DNA of 64,000 bases from Rhizobium sp. (GCA_002796995.1 PEKW01000005.1:1-64000); one strand, 5' to 3'. Counted from the first letter of the stretch, positions 1 through 11,446 are shown. Notes: generated by a model from the letters alone, not told the origin. A program made the numbers and translations.

Positions 1-127
1 GCGGCAGCCTGGAGTGACATTTCTACTTTGCGCCACGGCGGACATTCCAACCTTGCCGCCACATTGGATCGGATTTGAGCCGGGTGCGATCCGACGTCTC
101 TGGCTCTGTGTCGGCAGTTCCCCGCCA

Positions 128-778
128 TCAGACGAATGGCCGGTCCGCCAGCAATTCCTCCGCCTCGTCGCGATCCATGGCCATCACCCTCCGGCCGATC
201 TCGAAGCCGAAGCCGTTGCGGGCGAAGGCGGAGAATTCTTTCGCCTGGCGCTTGTCGTCGAGCTCGACGTCAGGCCGACGGTACGGACCGAAGGCCCGCT
301 TGCGGGCGAAGACCAGCGCCGAAAGAAAATCGTCGGTCTCTTCCAGTGCCTGCTGCACGACCTCGCGGTCGACGCCCTTCTCGATCAGCTTGCGGCCGAT
401 AGCGCGCTTCGACTTGCCGCTGCGTGCCGAAGAGCGCGCCCGGATATCGGCATAGGCGGTATCGTCGAGCGCCAGCATGGTGCGGCCGAACTCCACCGCC
501 GCGGCCGAAAGCGCCTTCGCCTGCGCCTCCGAGATATCCTCGAACTTCTGCTTGGCCTTGCGCGCGATGGCGTCGGAGAGCTCCCGCTCGGTCATCATCC
601 GGCGCGACAGACGGTAGAGCGCCGAATTGCGCGACCAGGCCAGCATGCGCGGCGTCGGTGTGTCGGCCGCCGGCTCTCCCCGATGTTCGTCGTCGCTCAC
701 GCTCTTCCCGTTCTCGCCGATGCGCTGTCCGCCCTGGACCCGTTCGCGGGATATCATATTCGCCGACGCTTGCGCCAT
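128..778 (-). CDS. recX: RecX-family regulator of RecA
   Basis: RecX proteins bind RecA and limit growth of RecA filaments, so they tune recombination and the SOS response in the cytoplasm. The 216-residue product has a variable tail (about residues 1-50) and then the helical repeats of the family, starting near LYRLSRRMMTERELSDAI (54-71) and KAKQKFEDIS. It continues with SGKSKRAIGRKLIEKGV and a C-terminal segment containing FARKRAFGP and FARNGFGFEIGRRV, which I recognise from rhizobial RecX. The ATG at 778 is the longest start; the ATG at 757 is an alternative. recA is not next to it here. The 127 bases between this gene and the left edge show no convincing gene, only a short inverted repeat near 70-97. 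Family assignment is by pattern recognition. Confidence 0.85.
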   Translation of the reverse strand: MAQASANMISRERVQGGQRIGENGKSVSDDEHRGEPAADTPTPRMLAWSRNSALYRLSRRMMTERELSDAIARKAKQKFEDISEAQAKALSAAAVEFGRTMLALDDTAYADIRARSSARSGKSKRAIGRKLIEKGVDREVVQQALEETDDFLSALVFARKRAFGPYRRPDVELDDKRQAKEFSAFARNGFGFEIGRRVMAMDRDEAEELLADRPFV

Positions 779-969
779 CCCGGATCGCCGCGGTGGCGCT
801 GGTCGGCCCTGCGTGGACTATGACGACGCCACGGCCAATGAAAAGATCCGGCAAAAAGATCGCGACAGTCTAACTTTGCTTCCGGACACGATTAGCAAGA
901 AAAACATATTCTGATATTCTTTATAAGCGAATCGACCGCAGAAGTCTTCGCAGAGCTGAAAGTGAACCC

Positions 970-1209
970 ATGAACGAGCGCGAACAACTTGAAGTATGGG
1001 CACTGCGTCGGGCAGAAGAGATAGTATTGCGCGAGGGCGTCGGCCTGATGCAGGCGGCCCAATGGCTCGACAAGAAGCTGACGGTCAGGACTTCCAAGCA
1101 ACTGCGCAAGGCGATTTGCGATTCGTTGCTCGAGGCCATGGCCCTGCCGCGCTTGCCCTCCCCGCAGGAACAGGCCCACTCGCAGGGCAAGATCGACGCC
1201 AGGCCATAG
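970..1209 (+). CDS. small hypothetical protein (79 aa)
   Basis: I do not recognise this protein. It is a soluble, mostly helical 79-residue product, acidic at the N-terminus (MNEREQLEVWALRRAEEIV) and with a basic middle (LDKKLTVRTSKQLRKAI). There is no signal peptide or membrane segment. A weak purine-rich stretch (GCTGAAAGTGA) lies before the ATG. It is transcribed away from recX and precedes the GST gene by about 130 bases. Codon choice is GC-rich at third positions like the neighbours, which favours a real gene, but there is no motif to support a role. Confidence 0.45.
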   Translation: MNEREQLEVWALRRAEEIVLREGVGLMQAAQWLDKKLTVRTSKQLRKAICDSLLEAMALPRLPSPQEQAHSQGKIDARP

Positions 1210-1336
1210 GCGCCGGCATCCCGCTTTCCTTCATCGTTCGTGATCCGGCAACGGTTTGTCGCGCAGCTCCGCCATTTCCCCGCCCGCCTGGGCGGTCTAT
1301 GGGTGGACCTTACGAAACGCGGGAGACAGACCAACC

Positions 1337-2314
1337 ATGCTCGTCAACGGAAAATGGACGGCCGACTGGCAGCCGGTACAGGCGACCGACGCCAAGGGCG
1401 GCTTCGTGCGCCAGACCTCCGGCTTCCGCAACTGGGTGACCGTCGACGGGCATGCTGGACCGACCGGCACCGGTGGCTTCAAGGCCGAGGCCGGGCGCTA
1501 TCACCTCTATGTCGCGCTGATCTGCCCATGGGCCTCGCGCACCCTGATCGGCCGCAAGCTGAAGGGTCTCGAAGACGTCATCTCGGTATCCGTGGTGGAA
1601 CCTGCCCTCACCGACTTCGGCTGGCGTTTCGGCGATTTCCCCGGCGCCGATCGAGACACCGTCAACGGCGCCACCTATCTGCACGAGATCTACACCAGGG
1701 CCGATCCGACCTATACCGGCCGCGCCACCGTGCCGGTGCTCTGGGACAAGCAGACCGGAACGATCGTCAACAACGAGTCGGCTGACATCCTGCGCATGAT
1801 GAATTCCGGCTTCGGGGATCTCGCGAAGAATGCCATCGACCTCTATCCGGAGGCGCTGCGCGACGAGATCGAGAGCCTGAATGCGGAGATCTACCCGAAG
1901 CTCAACAATGGCGTCTATCGCGCCGGCTTCGCCACGACGCAGGTCGCCTATGAGGAAGCCTTCGCCGACGTGTTCCATATGCTCGACACGCTGGAAGCGC
2001 GGCTTTCCGACGGACGGGCCTATCTGAGCGGCGATCAGGTGACCGAGGCGGATATCCGCCTGTTCCTCACGCTGGTGCGTTTCGACGCTGCCTATCACGG
2101 CCTGTTCAAATGCAATCTGCGCCGGCTTGCCGATTATGTGGCGCTCAGCGCCTATATGCTGCGTATCCTTGCCCTGCCCGGCGTGCGCGAGACGGTCAGC
2201 ATTTCGCATATCAAGCACGGCTATTACTCGATCAAGGCGCTCAATCCGAACCGGATCGTGCCGATCGGCCCGGACCTGTCTGGCCTCGATCCCGTCACCG
2301 TGCCGAGGACATGA
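1337..2314 (+). CDS. glutathione S-transferase family protein, glutathionyl-hydroquinone reductase type
   Basis: The 325-residue product matches the Xi-class GST family (E. coli YqjG, yeast Ecm4), which reduces glutathionyl-hydroquinones. The thioredoxin-like N-terminal domain carries ICPWASRTL with the candidate catalytic Cys63, as in the CPWA motif of this class. The all-helical C-terminal domain includes YLSGDQVTEADIRLFLTLVRFD. I chose the ATG at 1337 because a purine-rich stretch (GGGAGACAGA) precedes it and because family members begin close to this point; a longer in-frame start at 1256 would add an unlikely tail. The last bases overlap the start of the next gene as ATGA, so the two are probably translated together. 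The in vivo substrate is not visible. Confidence 0.85.
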   Translation: MLVNGKWTADWQPVQATDAKGGFVRQTSGFRNWVTVDGHAGPTGTGGFKAEAGRYHLYVALICPWASRTLIGRKLKGLEDVISVSVVEPALTDFGWRFGDFPGADRDTVNGATYLHEIYTRADPTYTGRATVPVLWDKQTGTIVNNESADILRMMNSGFGDLAKNAIDLYPEALRDEIESLNAEIYPKLNNGVYRAGFATTQVAYEEAFADVFHMLDTLEARLSDGRAYLSGDQVTEADIRLFLTLVRFDAAYHGLFKCNLRRLADYVALSAYMLRILALPGVRETVSISHIKHGYYSIKALNPNRIVPIGPDLSGLDPVTVPRT

Positions 2315-2928
2315 CCATGCCGGACGCAACCCGCCTTGTCATCTTCCTCCATGGCGTCGGGAGCCGGGGTGAAGACCTCCTGCCCCTCGCCGGCCCCTTG
2401 CGCCGCGCCCTGCCCGGAACGTCCTTTGCTGCACCCGACGCGCCCTACCCCTTTCCCTACGGCATGGGCCATCAGTGGTTCAGCATTGCCGGCGCGACCG
2501 AGGACAACCGGGCCGGCCGCATCGAGGCCGCGCGCGCCGATTTCGATCGTGTCATTCGTGAGATCATCGAGACATACGGATTTGCTGAAAAGCTCGACCG
2601 GGTCGCCTTCGTCGGCTTCTCGCAGGGCACGATCATGGCGCTCGACGCGCTGGTTTCCGGACGCTGGCCGGTCGGCGCCATCGTCGGTTTCTCCGGCCGC
2701 CTCGCCTCGCCGTTGCCGCTTTCGCCGGCCAAGGCAACGCCGGTGCTGCTCGTCCATGGCGCGGCCGATTCGGTGATCCCGGCGGCCGAGACGGTCAAGG
2801 CGGCTGCCACCTTGCAGGAACTGGGCGTCGACGTCGAAAGCCGGATCCTTCCCGGTCTCGATCATACGATCTCGGCGGAAGGGGTTGAATTGGCGGGGGC
2901 GTTTCTCGCCAACCGGCTCGGTGACTGA
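2311..2928 (+). CDS. alpha/beta hydrolase, phospholipase/carboxylesterase family
   Basis: This is a compact 205-residue serine hydrolase of the YpfH/carboxylesterase type. The first strand is followed by FLHGVGSRG (oxyanion region, 12-20). The nucleophile elbow is GFSQG with Ser104. A strand ends at LVHGAADSVIP with Asp153, and GLDH supplies His185, giving a complete Ser-Asp-His triad. There is no signal peptide, so it is cytoplasmic. The ATG at 2311 lies inside the stop region of the GST gene (ATGA overlap), which fixes the start and implies translational coupling. A second ATG two codons later is possible. The natural ester or thioester substrate cannot be read from sequence; pairing with a glutathione enzyme hints at a detoxification role, but that is inference. 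Confidence 0.85.
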   Translation: MTMPDATRLVIFLHGVGSRGEDLLPLAGPLRRALPGTSFAAPDAPYPFPYGMGHQWFSIAGATEDNRAGRIEAARADFDRVIREIIETYGFAEKLDRVAFVGFSQGTIMALDALVSGRWPVGAIVGFSGRLASPLPLSPAKATPVLLVHGAADSVIPAAETVKAAATLQELGVDVESRILPGLDHTISAEGVELAGAFLANRLGD

Positions 2929-3060
2929 GGGACGTTCGCAGAAGCTCTAGGCTCTAGCCGGCAAGGCTTCGCATTCCGTGGCGAAAAGGTCCCCTCTGGC
3001 TTGCCGGCGTTTGTCACTGCAATCGATTCACAGGACCGATTGCTCCGCTGCGCCGTTTCG

Positions 3061-3146
3061 CACCCCCCACAAGGGGGAGAAGACGAGCGGTTTGCTCCGC
3101 GCTCGACGTTTGCCCCTCCCCCTTGTGGGGAGGGGTTGGGGAGGGG
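3061..3146. repeat. intergenic palindromic repeat (RIME/REP-like)
   Basis: The 288-base gap between the esterase and tgt holds two related palindromes rich in G/C runs. A 15-base arm at 3065-3079 (CCCCACAAGGGGGAG) is exactly complementary to 3116-3130. The right copy is itself a hairpin: CCCCTCCCC at 3113-3121 pairs with GGGGAGGGG at 3127-3135 over a CTTGT loop. Such dispersed palindromic elements are common between convergent genes in rhizobia. It may also act as a transcription end or mRNA stabiliser, but no T-tract follows. I see no gene in this gap. Confidence 0.6.
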
Positions 3147-3216
3147 AATTCTGCTCCAATATGACGTGGCCAATTCTCCGCTGGCGACAGGACGCCTCGG
3201 TTCTCCCGCCGCCCCG

Positions 3217-4347
3217 TTACACCGGATCGATGTCGCCGCGGGTCCACATCTCCTGCGTTTCCGCCTTGAAGTCCTCGAAGCGGCCTTCCTCGATCGATTT
3301 GCGAATGCCCTGCATCAGTTCCTGGTAGTAGGACAGGTTGTTCCACGACAGGAGCATGCCGCCCAGCGCCTCGTTGGAGCGCACCAGGTGATGCAGGTAG
3401 GCGCGCGAATAGTCGCGGCTGGCCGGGCAGTTGGACTGGTCGTCGAGCGGCCGCATGTCCTCGGCATGGCGGGCATTGCGGATATTGACCTTGCCGCGGC
3501 GGGTGAACGCCAGGCCGTGACGGCCGGAGCGGGTCGGCATGACGCAGTCGAACATGTCGATGCCTTCGGCCACCGATTTGAGGATGTCGTCCGGCGTGCC
3601 GACGCCCATCAGGTAGCGCGGCTTTTCCACCGGCAGCACCGGCAGCGTGATGCCGAGCATTTCCAGCATGACATGCTGCGGTTCGCCGACCGCAAGGCCC
3701 CCGACCGCATAGCCCTTGAGGTCGAGTTGCTTGAGCCCCTCGGCCGAGCGCACGCGCAGGTCCGGAATGTCGCCGCCCTGGACGATGCCGAACATTGCCT
3801 TGCCCGGCTGTTCGCCAAACGCGACGCGGCAGCGCTCGGCCCAGCGCAGCGACATTTCCATCGCCCGCTCGATGTCCTTCGGCTCGGCTGGCAGCGCCAC
3901 GCATTCGTCGAGCTGCATCTGGATGTCGCTGTCCAGCATGCCCTGGATCTCGATCGAGCGCTCCGGCGACATATGATGGGTCGAGCCATCGACATGGCTC
4001 TTGAAGGTGACGCCCTGCTCGTCGAGCTTCCTCAGGCCCGACAGCGACATGACCTGGAAGCCGCCCGAATCGGTGAGGATCGGCCCAGGCCAGCGGATCA
4101 GCTCGTGCAGGCCGCCGAGGCGCGCGACTCGCTCCGGGCCGGGCCGCAGCATCAGGTGGTAGGTGTTGCCGAGAATGATGTCGGCCCCCCCTTCCCTGAC
4201 CTGGTCGAGATACATGGCCTTGACCGTGCCGACCGTGCCGACCGGCATGAAGGCCGGCGTGCGGATCACGCCGCGCGGCATGGAGATCTCGCCGAGGCGG
4301 GCCTTGCCCGACGTGGCCTTGAGGGTGAACTGGAAGGTGTCGTGCAT
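3217..4347 (-). CDS. tgt: tRNA-guanine transglycosylase (queuosine insertion)
   Basis: Tgt exchanges guanine-34 of GUN-anticodon tRNAs for preQ1, the committed step of queuosine formation. The 376-residue product has the TIM-barrel hallmarks: LTDSGGFQV with Asp93 (general acid/base), the ribosome-independent substrate loop GIVQGG (188-193), GGLAVGEP, and [11 protein letters not shown] with Asp267 as expected nucleophile. The start at 4347 lies 4 bases after the queA stop, so the two are one operon. The structural zinc site of the family (CxCxxC plus a downstream His) is almost gone here: the aligned positions read Ser305, Cys307, Ser310 and Asn336. The rest of that C-terminal segment ([11 protein letters not shown]) is well conserved, so this is not a truncated gene. 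Confidence 0.95.
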   Translation of the reverse strand: MHDTFQFTLKATSGKARLGEISMPRGVIRTPAFMPVGTVGTVKAMYLDQVREGGADIILGNTYHLMLRPGPERVARLGGLHELIRWPGPILTDSGGFQVMSLSGLRKLDEQGVTFKSHVDGSTHHMSPERSIEIQGMLDSDIQMQLDECVALPAEPKDIERAMEMSLRWAERCRVAFGEQPGKAMFGIVQGGDIPDLRVRSAEGLKQLDLKGYAVGGLAVGEPQHVMLEMLGITLPVLPVEKPRYLMGVGTPDDILKSVAEGIDMFDCVMPTRSGRHGLAFTRRGKVNIRNARHAEDMRPLDDQSNCPASRDYSRAYLHHLVRSNEALGGMLLSWNNLSYYQELMQGIRKSIEEGRFEDFKAETQEMWTRGDIDPV

Positions 4348-4351
4348 CGGT

Positions 4352-5437
4352 TCAGGTGTCTTTCCGGAAGAGCAGGCTGGCATCGCCATAGGAATAGAAG
4401 CGGTAGCCGTCCGCGATCGCATGGGCGTAGGCCGCCCGCATGGTGTCGAGGCCGGCAAAGGCCGAGACCAGCATGAACAGCGTGGATTTCGGCAGATGAA
4501 AATTGGTCATCAGCACGTCGACGGCCCGGAATCGGTAGCCGGGCGTGATGAAGATGTCGGTCGCGCCAGACCACGGCTGGATCTCGCCCGCCTCGGAGGT
4601 GGCGCTTTCGAGCAGGCGCAGCGACGTGGTCCCGACCGAAACGATCCGCCCGCCCCGCGCTCTGACCGCGTTGAGCGCCGAGGCGGTGGCGCGCGAGACC
4701 TGACCGATCTCGTGGTGCATCTTGTGGTCGGCCGTGTCTTCCGCCTTCACCGGCAGAAACGTGCCGGCGCCGACATGCAGCGTGACGAAATGGCGTTCGA
4801 TCCCGGCGGCGTCGAGCCTGGCGAAGAGATCGGGCGTGAAATGCAGGCCGGCGGTCGGGGCGGCGACCGCCCCCTCCTCCTTCGCATACATGGTCTGGTA
4901 GTCGGTCCGGTCCTTCTCGTCCTCCTCGCGCTTGGAGGCGATATAGGGCGGAAGCGGAATGTGGCCGACGGTGGCGATCGCTTCGTCGAGCGCGGAACCG
5001 GAGAAGTCGAAGCGCAGGGTCACCTCGCCCGCCTCACCCTTTTCCTCGATGACGGCGCCGAGCGTGCCGAGCAGACAGGCATTGCCGGAATGGCCGAACT
5101 CGATGCGGTCGCCGGGCTTGATGCGCTTGCCCGGCCGGGCGAAGGCCTTCCAGCGGCTGCCATCGACCCGCATGTGCAGGGTGGCGGAGACCGGCGTGCG
5201 CTCGGCCCCGTCGCGCAGCCGCACGCCTTCGAGCTGGGCCGGGATGACCTTGGTGTCGTTGAACACCAGCGCGTCGCCCGGTCTCAGGAACGACGGCAGG
5301 TCGCAGACCCGGGCATCTTCCAGAACCGGTATGCCGTTTGGCCGAACGACGAGCAGTCGCGCCTGGTCGCGCGGGCTCACGGGTCGAAGCGCGATGTTCT
5401 CGTCGGGAAGGTCGAAATCGAACTGGTCTACGCGCAT
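4352..5437 (-). CDS. queA: S-adenosylmethionine:tRNA ribosyltransferase-isomerase
   Basis: QueA transfers and isomerises the ribosyl part of S-adenosylmethionine onto preQ1-modified tRNA, giving epoxyqueuosine. The 361-residue length is normal. Recognisable segments are the N-terminal [19 protein letters not shown] (the family PxxxIA start), [14 protein letters not shown], the central [14 protein letters not shown], and [34 protein letters not shown] near the end, given here as positions about 300-335. It sits 4 bases downstream of a small transporter gene and 4 bases upstream of tgt. The group therefore forms a short minus-strand queuosine operon. Start ATG at 5437 matches family N-termini. 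Confidence 0.95.
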   Translation of the reverse strand: MRVDQFDFDLPDENIALRPVSPRDQARLLVVRPNGIPVLEDARVCDLPSFLRPGDALVFNDTKVIPAQLEGVRLRDGAERTPVSATLHMRVDGSRWKAFARPGKRIKPGDRIEFGHSGNACLLGTLGAVIEEKGEAGEVTLRFDFSGSALDEAIATVGHIPLPPYIASKREEDEKDRTDYQTMYAKEEGAVAAPTAGLHFTPDLFARLDAAGIERHFVTLHVGAGTFLPVKAEDTADHKMHHEIGQVSRATASALNAVRARGGRIVSVGTTSLRLLESATSEAGEIQPWSGATDIFITPGYRFRAVDVLMTNFHLPKSTLFMLVSAFAGLDTMRAAYAHAIADGYRFYSYGDASLLFRKDT

Positions 5438-5441
5438 GATG

Positions 5442-5891
5442 TCACAGCACCCGGATCATGACGGCGCCGGAGATCAGCAACACCGCCCCGGCGATGCGCC
5501 CCAGGCTCAGTTCGCGAACGGCGACGCCGAGAAAACCGACCCGGTCGATCAGAAGCCCCGCCATCAACTGGCCGGTGACGGCAAAGGCCATCACGGCGGC
5601 GGCGCCGATTCTAGGGGTAAGCAGGATAGCCGTCGTCACGTAAAGGGTGCCGAGTGCGCCGCCGGCCACATAGAGCCAGGGAGCGGGCGCCGCGAAATCC
5701 GGCATCCTGCCCTGGGCGCGCGCCATGACGATCGAGACGACACCGAGGATTGCCGCACCGGCAAGGAACGAGACACAGGCCGCCGCCACCGGCAGGCCGA
5801 GGCCTCGGGCCAGCAGCGTATTGATCGGCGCCTGGATGGCGATCGCCGCACCGGCCGCGATCCCGAGCAGCGCCCACAGAAGAGAAGCCAT
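5442..5891 (-). CDS. YdcZ/DUF606-type small DMT membrane protein
   Basis: A 149-residue, very hydrophobic protein with five predicted membrane helices (about residues 3-25, 33-56, 70-90, 95-117, 127-148). The opening [20 protein letters not shown] (5-24) and the [12 protein letters not shown] segment are typical of the YdcZ branch (DUF606) of the drug/metabolite transporter superfamily, whose substrates are mostly unknown. A terminator lies between it and ppiB, so it is the first gene of its unit. Its stop is only 4 bases before queA, giving ydcZ-queA-tgt. That linkage suggests, but does not prove, a link to queuosine precursor handling. Confidence 0.8.
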   Translation of the reverse strand: MASLLWALLGIAAGAAIAIQAPINTLLARGLGLPVAAACVSFLAGAAILGVVSIVMARAQGRMPDFAAPAPWLYVAGGALGTLYVTTAILLTPRIGAAAVMAFAVTGQLMAGLLIDRVGFLGVAVRELSLGRIAGAVLLISGAVMIRVL

Positions 5892-5920
5892 GTCCTGTCC
5901 CTCAGAAAGGCCAAAAACGG

Positions 5921-5955
5921 AAAAAGCCGCCAGCCCTGATGTCAGGGCCGGCGGC
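5921..5955 (-). terminator. intrinsic terminator after ppiB
   Basis: On the minus strand a hairpin formed by 5926-5955 (arms GCCGCC-x-GGCCCTGA-like, pairing across a four-base loop with one internal mismatch) is followed by a run of five T (5921-5925). It separates the coaD-ppiA-ppiB unit from ydcZ-queA-tgt. Confidence 0.75.
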
Positions 5956-5974
5956 GTGGTGACTGCGACGACGA

Positions 5975-6484
5975 TCAGGCGTCGGCGGCAACCTTCATCG
6001 AGACGATCGAATCGGGGTCGCTGACGGGCTCACCCTTCTTGATCTGGTCGATGACGTCCATGCCGTCGATGACCTGGCCCCAGACCGAATACTGCTTGTT
6101 GAGCCAAGGCGCATCGGTGAAGCAGACGAAGAACTGCGAATTGGCCGAGTTCGGGCTCTGCGAGCGGGCCATGGAGCAGGTGCCGCGCACATGCGGGGTG
6201 GCGGAGAATTCGGCCTGCAGGTCCGGCTTGTCCGAACCGCCCATGCCGGCACGACCCGGGTTGAAGCTCTCGCCGCCCTTCTTGCCGAACTTCACGTCGC
6301 CCGTCTGGGCCATGAAGTCGGGAATGACGCGGTGGAAGACGACGCCGTCATATGCGCCTTCGCGCGACAGTTCCTTGATGCGGGCCACATGGCCGGGGGC
6401 CAGATCCGGGAAGAGCGCGATCACGACCTTGCCCTTGGTGGTTTCCATGATGACGGTGTTTTCCGGATCCTTGATCTCGGCCAT
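5975..6484 (-). CDS. ppiB: cyclophilin-type peptidyl-prolyl cis-trans isomerase, cytoplasmic
   Basis: The 169-residue protein is a single cyclophilin domain without a signal peptide, so it works in the cytoplasm on Xaa-Pro bonds. Visible catalytic features are FHRVIPDFMAQTGD (the FHR arginine and the QxGD motif), the GMARSQSPNSANSQFF-like core (here CSMARSQSPNSANSQFF) and VWGQVIDGMDVID. It lies 34 bases downstream of a paralogue with a signal peptide. The two probably arose by duplication and are co-transcribed behind coaD; a strong hairpin follows. Confidence 0.92.
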   Translation of the reverse strand: MAEIKDPENTVIMETTKGKVVIALFPDLAPGHVARIKELSREGAYDGVVFHRVIPDFMAQTGDVKFGKKGGESFNPGRAGMGGSDKPDLQAEFSATPHVRGTCSMARSQSPNSANSQFFVCFTDAPWLNKQYSVWGQVIDGMDVIDQIKKGEPVSDPDSIVSMKVAADA

Positions 6485-6518
6485 GATATTTCTCCTCTTT
6501 GGGGCGGATGCCCGATTG

Positions 6519-7088
6519 TTACTTCTTGCCGACGGTGACCTTGATCATGCGGTCGGGATCGGAAACTTCGCCATTGCCACCGTCGCCGCGCTTGATCTTG
6601 TCGACCAGCTCCATGCCGGACACGACCTTGCCGACGACGGTGTATTCACCGTTGAGCGGCGGATAGTCGGCGAACATGATGAAGAACTGCGAGTTGGCGG
6701 AGTTCGGGTCCTGCGAGCGGGCCATGCCGACAACGCCGCGTTCGAACGGAACCTTGGAGAACTCGGCCGGAAGGTCGGGCAGCTTGGAGCCGCCGGTGCC
6801 GGCGCGGCCGGCATTGAAGCCGTCTTCCATGTCGCCGAATTCGACGTCGCCGGTCTGGGCCATGAAGCCCTCGATGACGCGGTGGAAGGCGACGTTGTCA
6901 TACTCGCCCTTGGAGGCCAGTTCCTTGATCTGCGCGACATGCTTCGGCGCGACGTCGGGCATCAGCTCCACGACGACCGGGCCATCCTTCAGCTGGATGG
7001 TCAGGGTGTTGTCGTCCGAGGCGGCGTTCGCCGGGCCGAAGGCGGCGACGGCGAAGAAAAGGGCAGCGGCAATTTGAAAGAGTTTCAT
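6519..7088 (-). CDS. ppiA: cyclophilin-type peptidyl-prolyl cis-trans isomerase, periplasmic
   Basis: A 189-residue cyclophilin with a classic signal peptide (KLFQIAAALFFAVAAFGPANA, about 2-22; cleavage expected after ANA). It should act in the periplasm on folding of exported proteins. The active-site segments AFHRVIEGFMAQTGD and GVVGMARSQDPNSANSQ are intact. The ATG at 7088 is preferred over an upstream GTG at 7094 because GGAG lies five bases before it. It follows coaD by 26 bases and precedes the cytoplasmic paralogue by 34. The paired export and cytoplasmic isomerases behind coaD are a common rhizobial arrangement. Confidence 0.9.
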   Translation of the reverse strand: MKLFQIAAALFFAVAAFGPANAASDDNTLTIQLKDGPVVVELMPDVAPKHVAQIKELASKGEYDNVAFHRVIEGFMAQTGDVEFGDMEDGFNAGRAGTGGSKLPDLPAEFSKVPFERGVVGMARSQDPNSANSQFFIMFADYPPLNGEYTVVGKVVSGMELVDKIKRGDGGNGEVSDPDRMIKVTVGKK

Positions 7089-7114
7089 GATCACTCCAAT
7101 GAATTCAACGATGA

Positions 7115-7609
7115 TCAGCGCGAGAGTTTGGACTTCAGCGCCTGGAAGACGACGGGCGGCACGAAGGCACTGACGTCGCCGCCCATGGAGGCGATCTGAC
7201 GCACCAATGTGGCCGTAATGGGCCGCGAGGCCGTACCGGCGGGCAGGAAGATGGTCTGCAGATCCGGCGCCATCTGGAAATTCATGCCGGCCATCTGCAT
7301 TTCGTAATCGAGATCGGTGCCGTCGCGCAGGCCGCGAATGAGCAGCTTTGCGCCGTTCCGGCGGGCCGCATCGACGGCCAGGCGATCGAAAGAGACGACG
7401 GAGACGTCCTCGGCCCGGTCGGGAAGGCTTTCGGCGATGGCGGCGGCGATCAGGCCGGCCCGTTCGTCATAGCTGAACAGCGGCGTCTTGCCCGGATGAA
7501 CGCCGATCGCGACGATCACCTTCGACACCACGTTCAGCGATTGCACGAGCACATCGAGATGGCCGTTGGTCATCGGATCGAATGAGCCGGGATAGAAAGC
7601 GATCGTCAT
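7115..7609 (-). CDS. coaD: phosphopantetheine adenylyltransferase
   Basis: CoaD adenylates 4-phosphopantetheine to dephospho-CoA, the fourth step of coenzyme A synthesis. The 164-residue product begins [20 protein letters not shown], which contains the T/H-x-G-H nucleotidyltransferase motif (here NGH). It later shows [18 protein letters not shown] and the C-terminal [21 protein letters not shown] chose the ATG at 7609 because the family begins a few residues before the YPGSFDP strand; an upstream in-frame start at 7663 would add 18 basic residues. It is first in the coaD-ppiA-ppiB unit. Confidence 0.95.
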   Translation of the reverse strand: MTIAFYPGSFDPMTNGHLDVLVQSLNVVSKVIVAIGVHPGKTPLFSYDERAGLIAAAIAESLPDRAEDVSVVSFDRLAVDAARRNGAKLLIRGLRDGTDLDYEMQMAGMNFQMAPDLQTIFLPAGTASRPITATLVRQIASMGGDVSAFVPPVVFQALKSKLSR

Positions 7610-7805
7610 GGCAGCCCGATGGTTGTTTCGACGCCTTTTGTCACGGAAGCGCGCCAGCCGCAAGTCATTTGGACCCTCCCCGCCCCTGCCCGGCGGATGA
7701 ACGGATCCTGAATAAGGCGTTCAAGACGCCTTCAGCGGCCGGGGTTCATAACGCTGTCAGACGGGGCAGGCAAACATGCCGCCCATCCTGTGCCAGGGAA
7801 CCACG

Positions 7806-7979
7806 ATGCTTGCACTTCTTGCCATTTTCGCCGCGATCGCCGCCCTTTTCACCGAGTTCGGCCTGCTTCTTCTGCGCGCCTATCTGGAGGCCGGCGGAAC
7901 CGCCTTCGGCCTCTTCCGTCGCGAAGATGAACGCCAGATGAACGGAACGTTAAGGCGCGTTTCAGCTCGCCTCGACTAA
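7806..7979 (+). CDS. small hydrophobic protein (57 aa)
   Basis: I do not recognise this gene. From the ATG at 7806 it encodes one strong membrane helix (MLALLAIFAAIAALFTEFGL, 1-20, continuing LLLRAYLEAGG) and then a charged tail (RREDERQMNGTLRRVSARLD). The same frame is open from 7776 with a less likely start. It lies in the gap between coaD and gyrA, on the opposite strand to both, and heads a run of three very small genes. Membrane placement is inferred from hydrophobicity only. Confidence 0.45.
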   Translation: MLALLAIFAAIAALFTEFGLLLLRAYLEAGGTAFGLFRREDERQMNGTLRRVSARLD

Positions 7980-8061
7980 AACCGATTTAATGGCATGGAA
8001 CGTTTGTCCGTGCCGCGCATTTTTACGGCAATCCAGGCCGTATTCCGAAAGGACGACTTCG

Positions 8062-8211
8062 ATGCACGACAAGGTTACGATGATCAATCTCGTATGGGTG
8101 GCCATGATGACGGCGATGCTCGCCACGTCCGCCACCTTCTACATGAACGACCGGGCCGAGGCGAACAACTACGGTCCGCAGCTCGCCCGCTACTATCCGG
8201 TCGGACGCTAA
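8062..8211 (+). CDS. small membrane protein (49 aa)
   Basis: A 49-residue product with an N-terminal membrane helix (MINLVWVAMMTAMLATSATF, 7-26) and a short hydrophilic end rich in N and Y (NNYGPQLARYYPVGR). A plausible ribosome site (GAAAGGACGA) lies about seven bases before the ATG. It could be a small envelope-associated protein. No known family comes to mind. It lies 63 bases before the next small gene on the same strand. Confidence 0.45.
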   Translation: MHDKVTMINLVWVAMMTAMLATSATFYMNDRAEANNYGPQLARYYPVGR

Positions 8212-8274
8212 TCGCACCGCTTCGCCAATGGAATTCGGATTGCGCGCCGCAGGATAAGGAAAGGAAGGACGAGC

Positions 8275-8409
8275 ATGTTCACGACACTGATGATTCTCGC
8301 CGCCCTGATCTGCGGCATGTTCCTCGCCTCGGTCGCCTCGACCATCACTGCGCTTCGCCGCGAAGGCGACGAGTTCCGGGCCATGGCCGAACGCCACCGG
8401 GCGTTCTGA
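8275..8409 (+). CDS. very small membrane protein (44 aa)
   Basis: This is a 44-codon frame with a strong ribosome site (AAGGAAGGACGAGC) directly before the ATG at 8275. The product starts MFTTLMILAALICGMFLASV, one membrane helix at about 4-24, and ends in a charged tail (LRREGDEFRAMAERHRAF). The good ribosome site and host-like codon use make it more convincing than its size suggests. Function unknown. It is the third small membrane gene in this gap and ends about 100 bases before the terminator pair. Confidence 0.5.
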   Translation: MFTTLMILAALICGMFLASVASTITALRREGDEFRAMAERHRAF

Positions 8410-8511
8410 TACGGCTTGGTCGTTCGCGGTAACACCCGCCCGGATCCACCCGGCCTGGCACGTCTCGAGAGCGACGCTTCAATTCCTGCATTGGCTGCAT
8501 GACCTCCAATG

Positions 8512-8586
8512 AAAAAGGCCGGGGCATCCTTCAAGGATGCCCCGGCCTTTTTCATGTCGAGCCCGCCGTTTCCGGCGGGCTTTTTT
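8512..8586. terminator. double hairpin, bidirectional terminator
   Basis: Two intrinsic terminators lie back to back between the small plus-strand genes and gyrA. The first has 18-base perfect arms (8512-8529 with 8535-8552, loop TTCAA); the arms start with five A and end with five T, so it works on both strands. The second is GCCCGCCG (8561-8568) with CGGCGGGC (8573-8580) and a six-T tail at 8581-8586 for plus-strand transcription. The gyrA stop codon begins two bases further on. Confidence 0.9.
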
Positions 8587-8587
8587 G

Positions 8588-11410
<2,823 letters not shown>

Positions 11411-11446
11411 ATCAGGTCACGATCTCTGTTCGGAATCACTGGGAAG

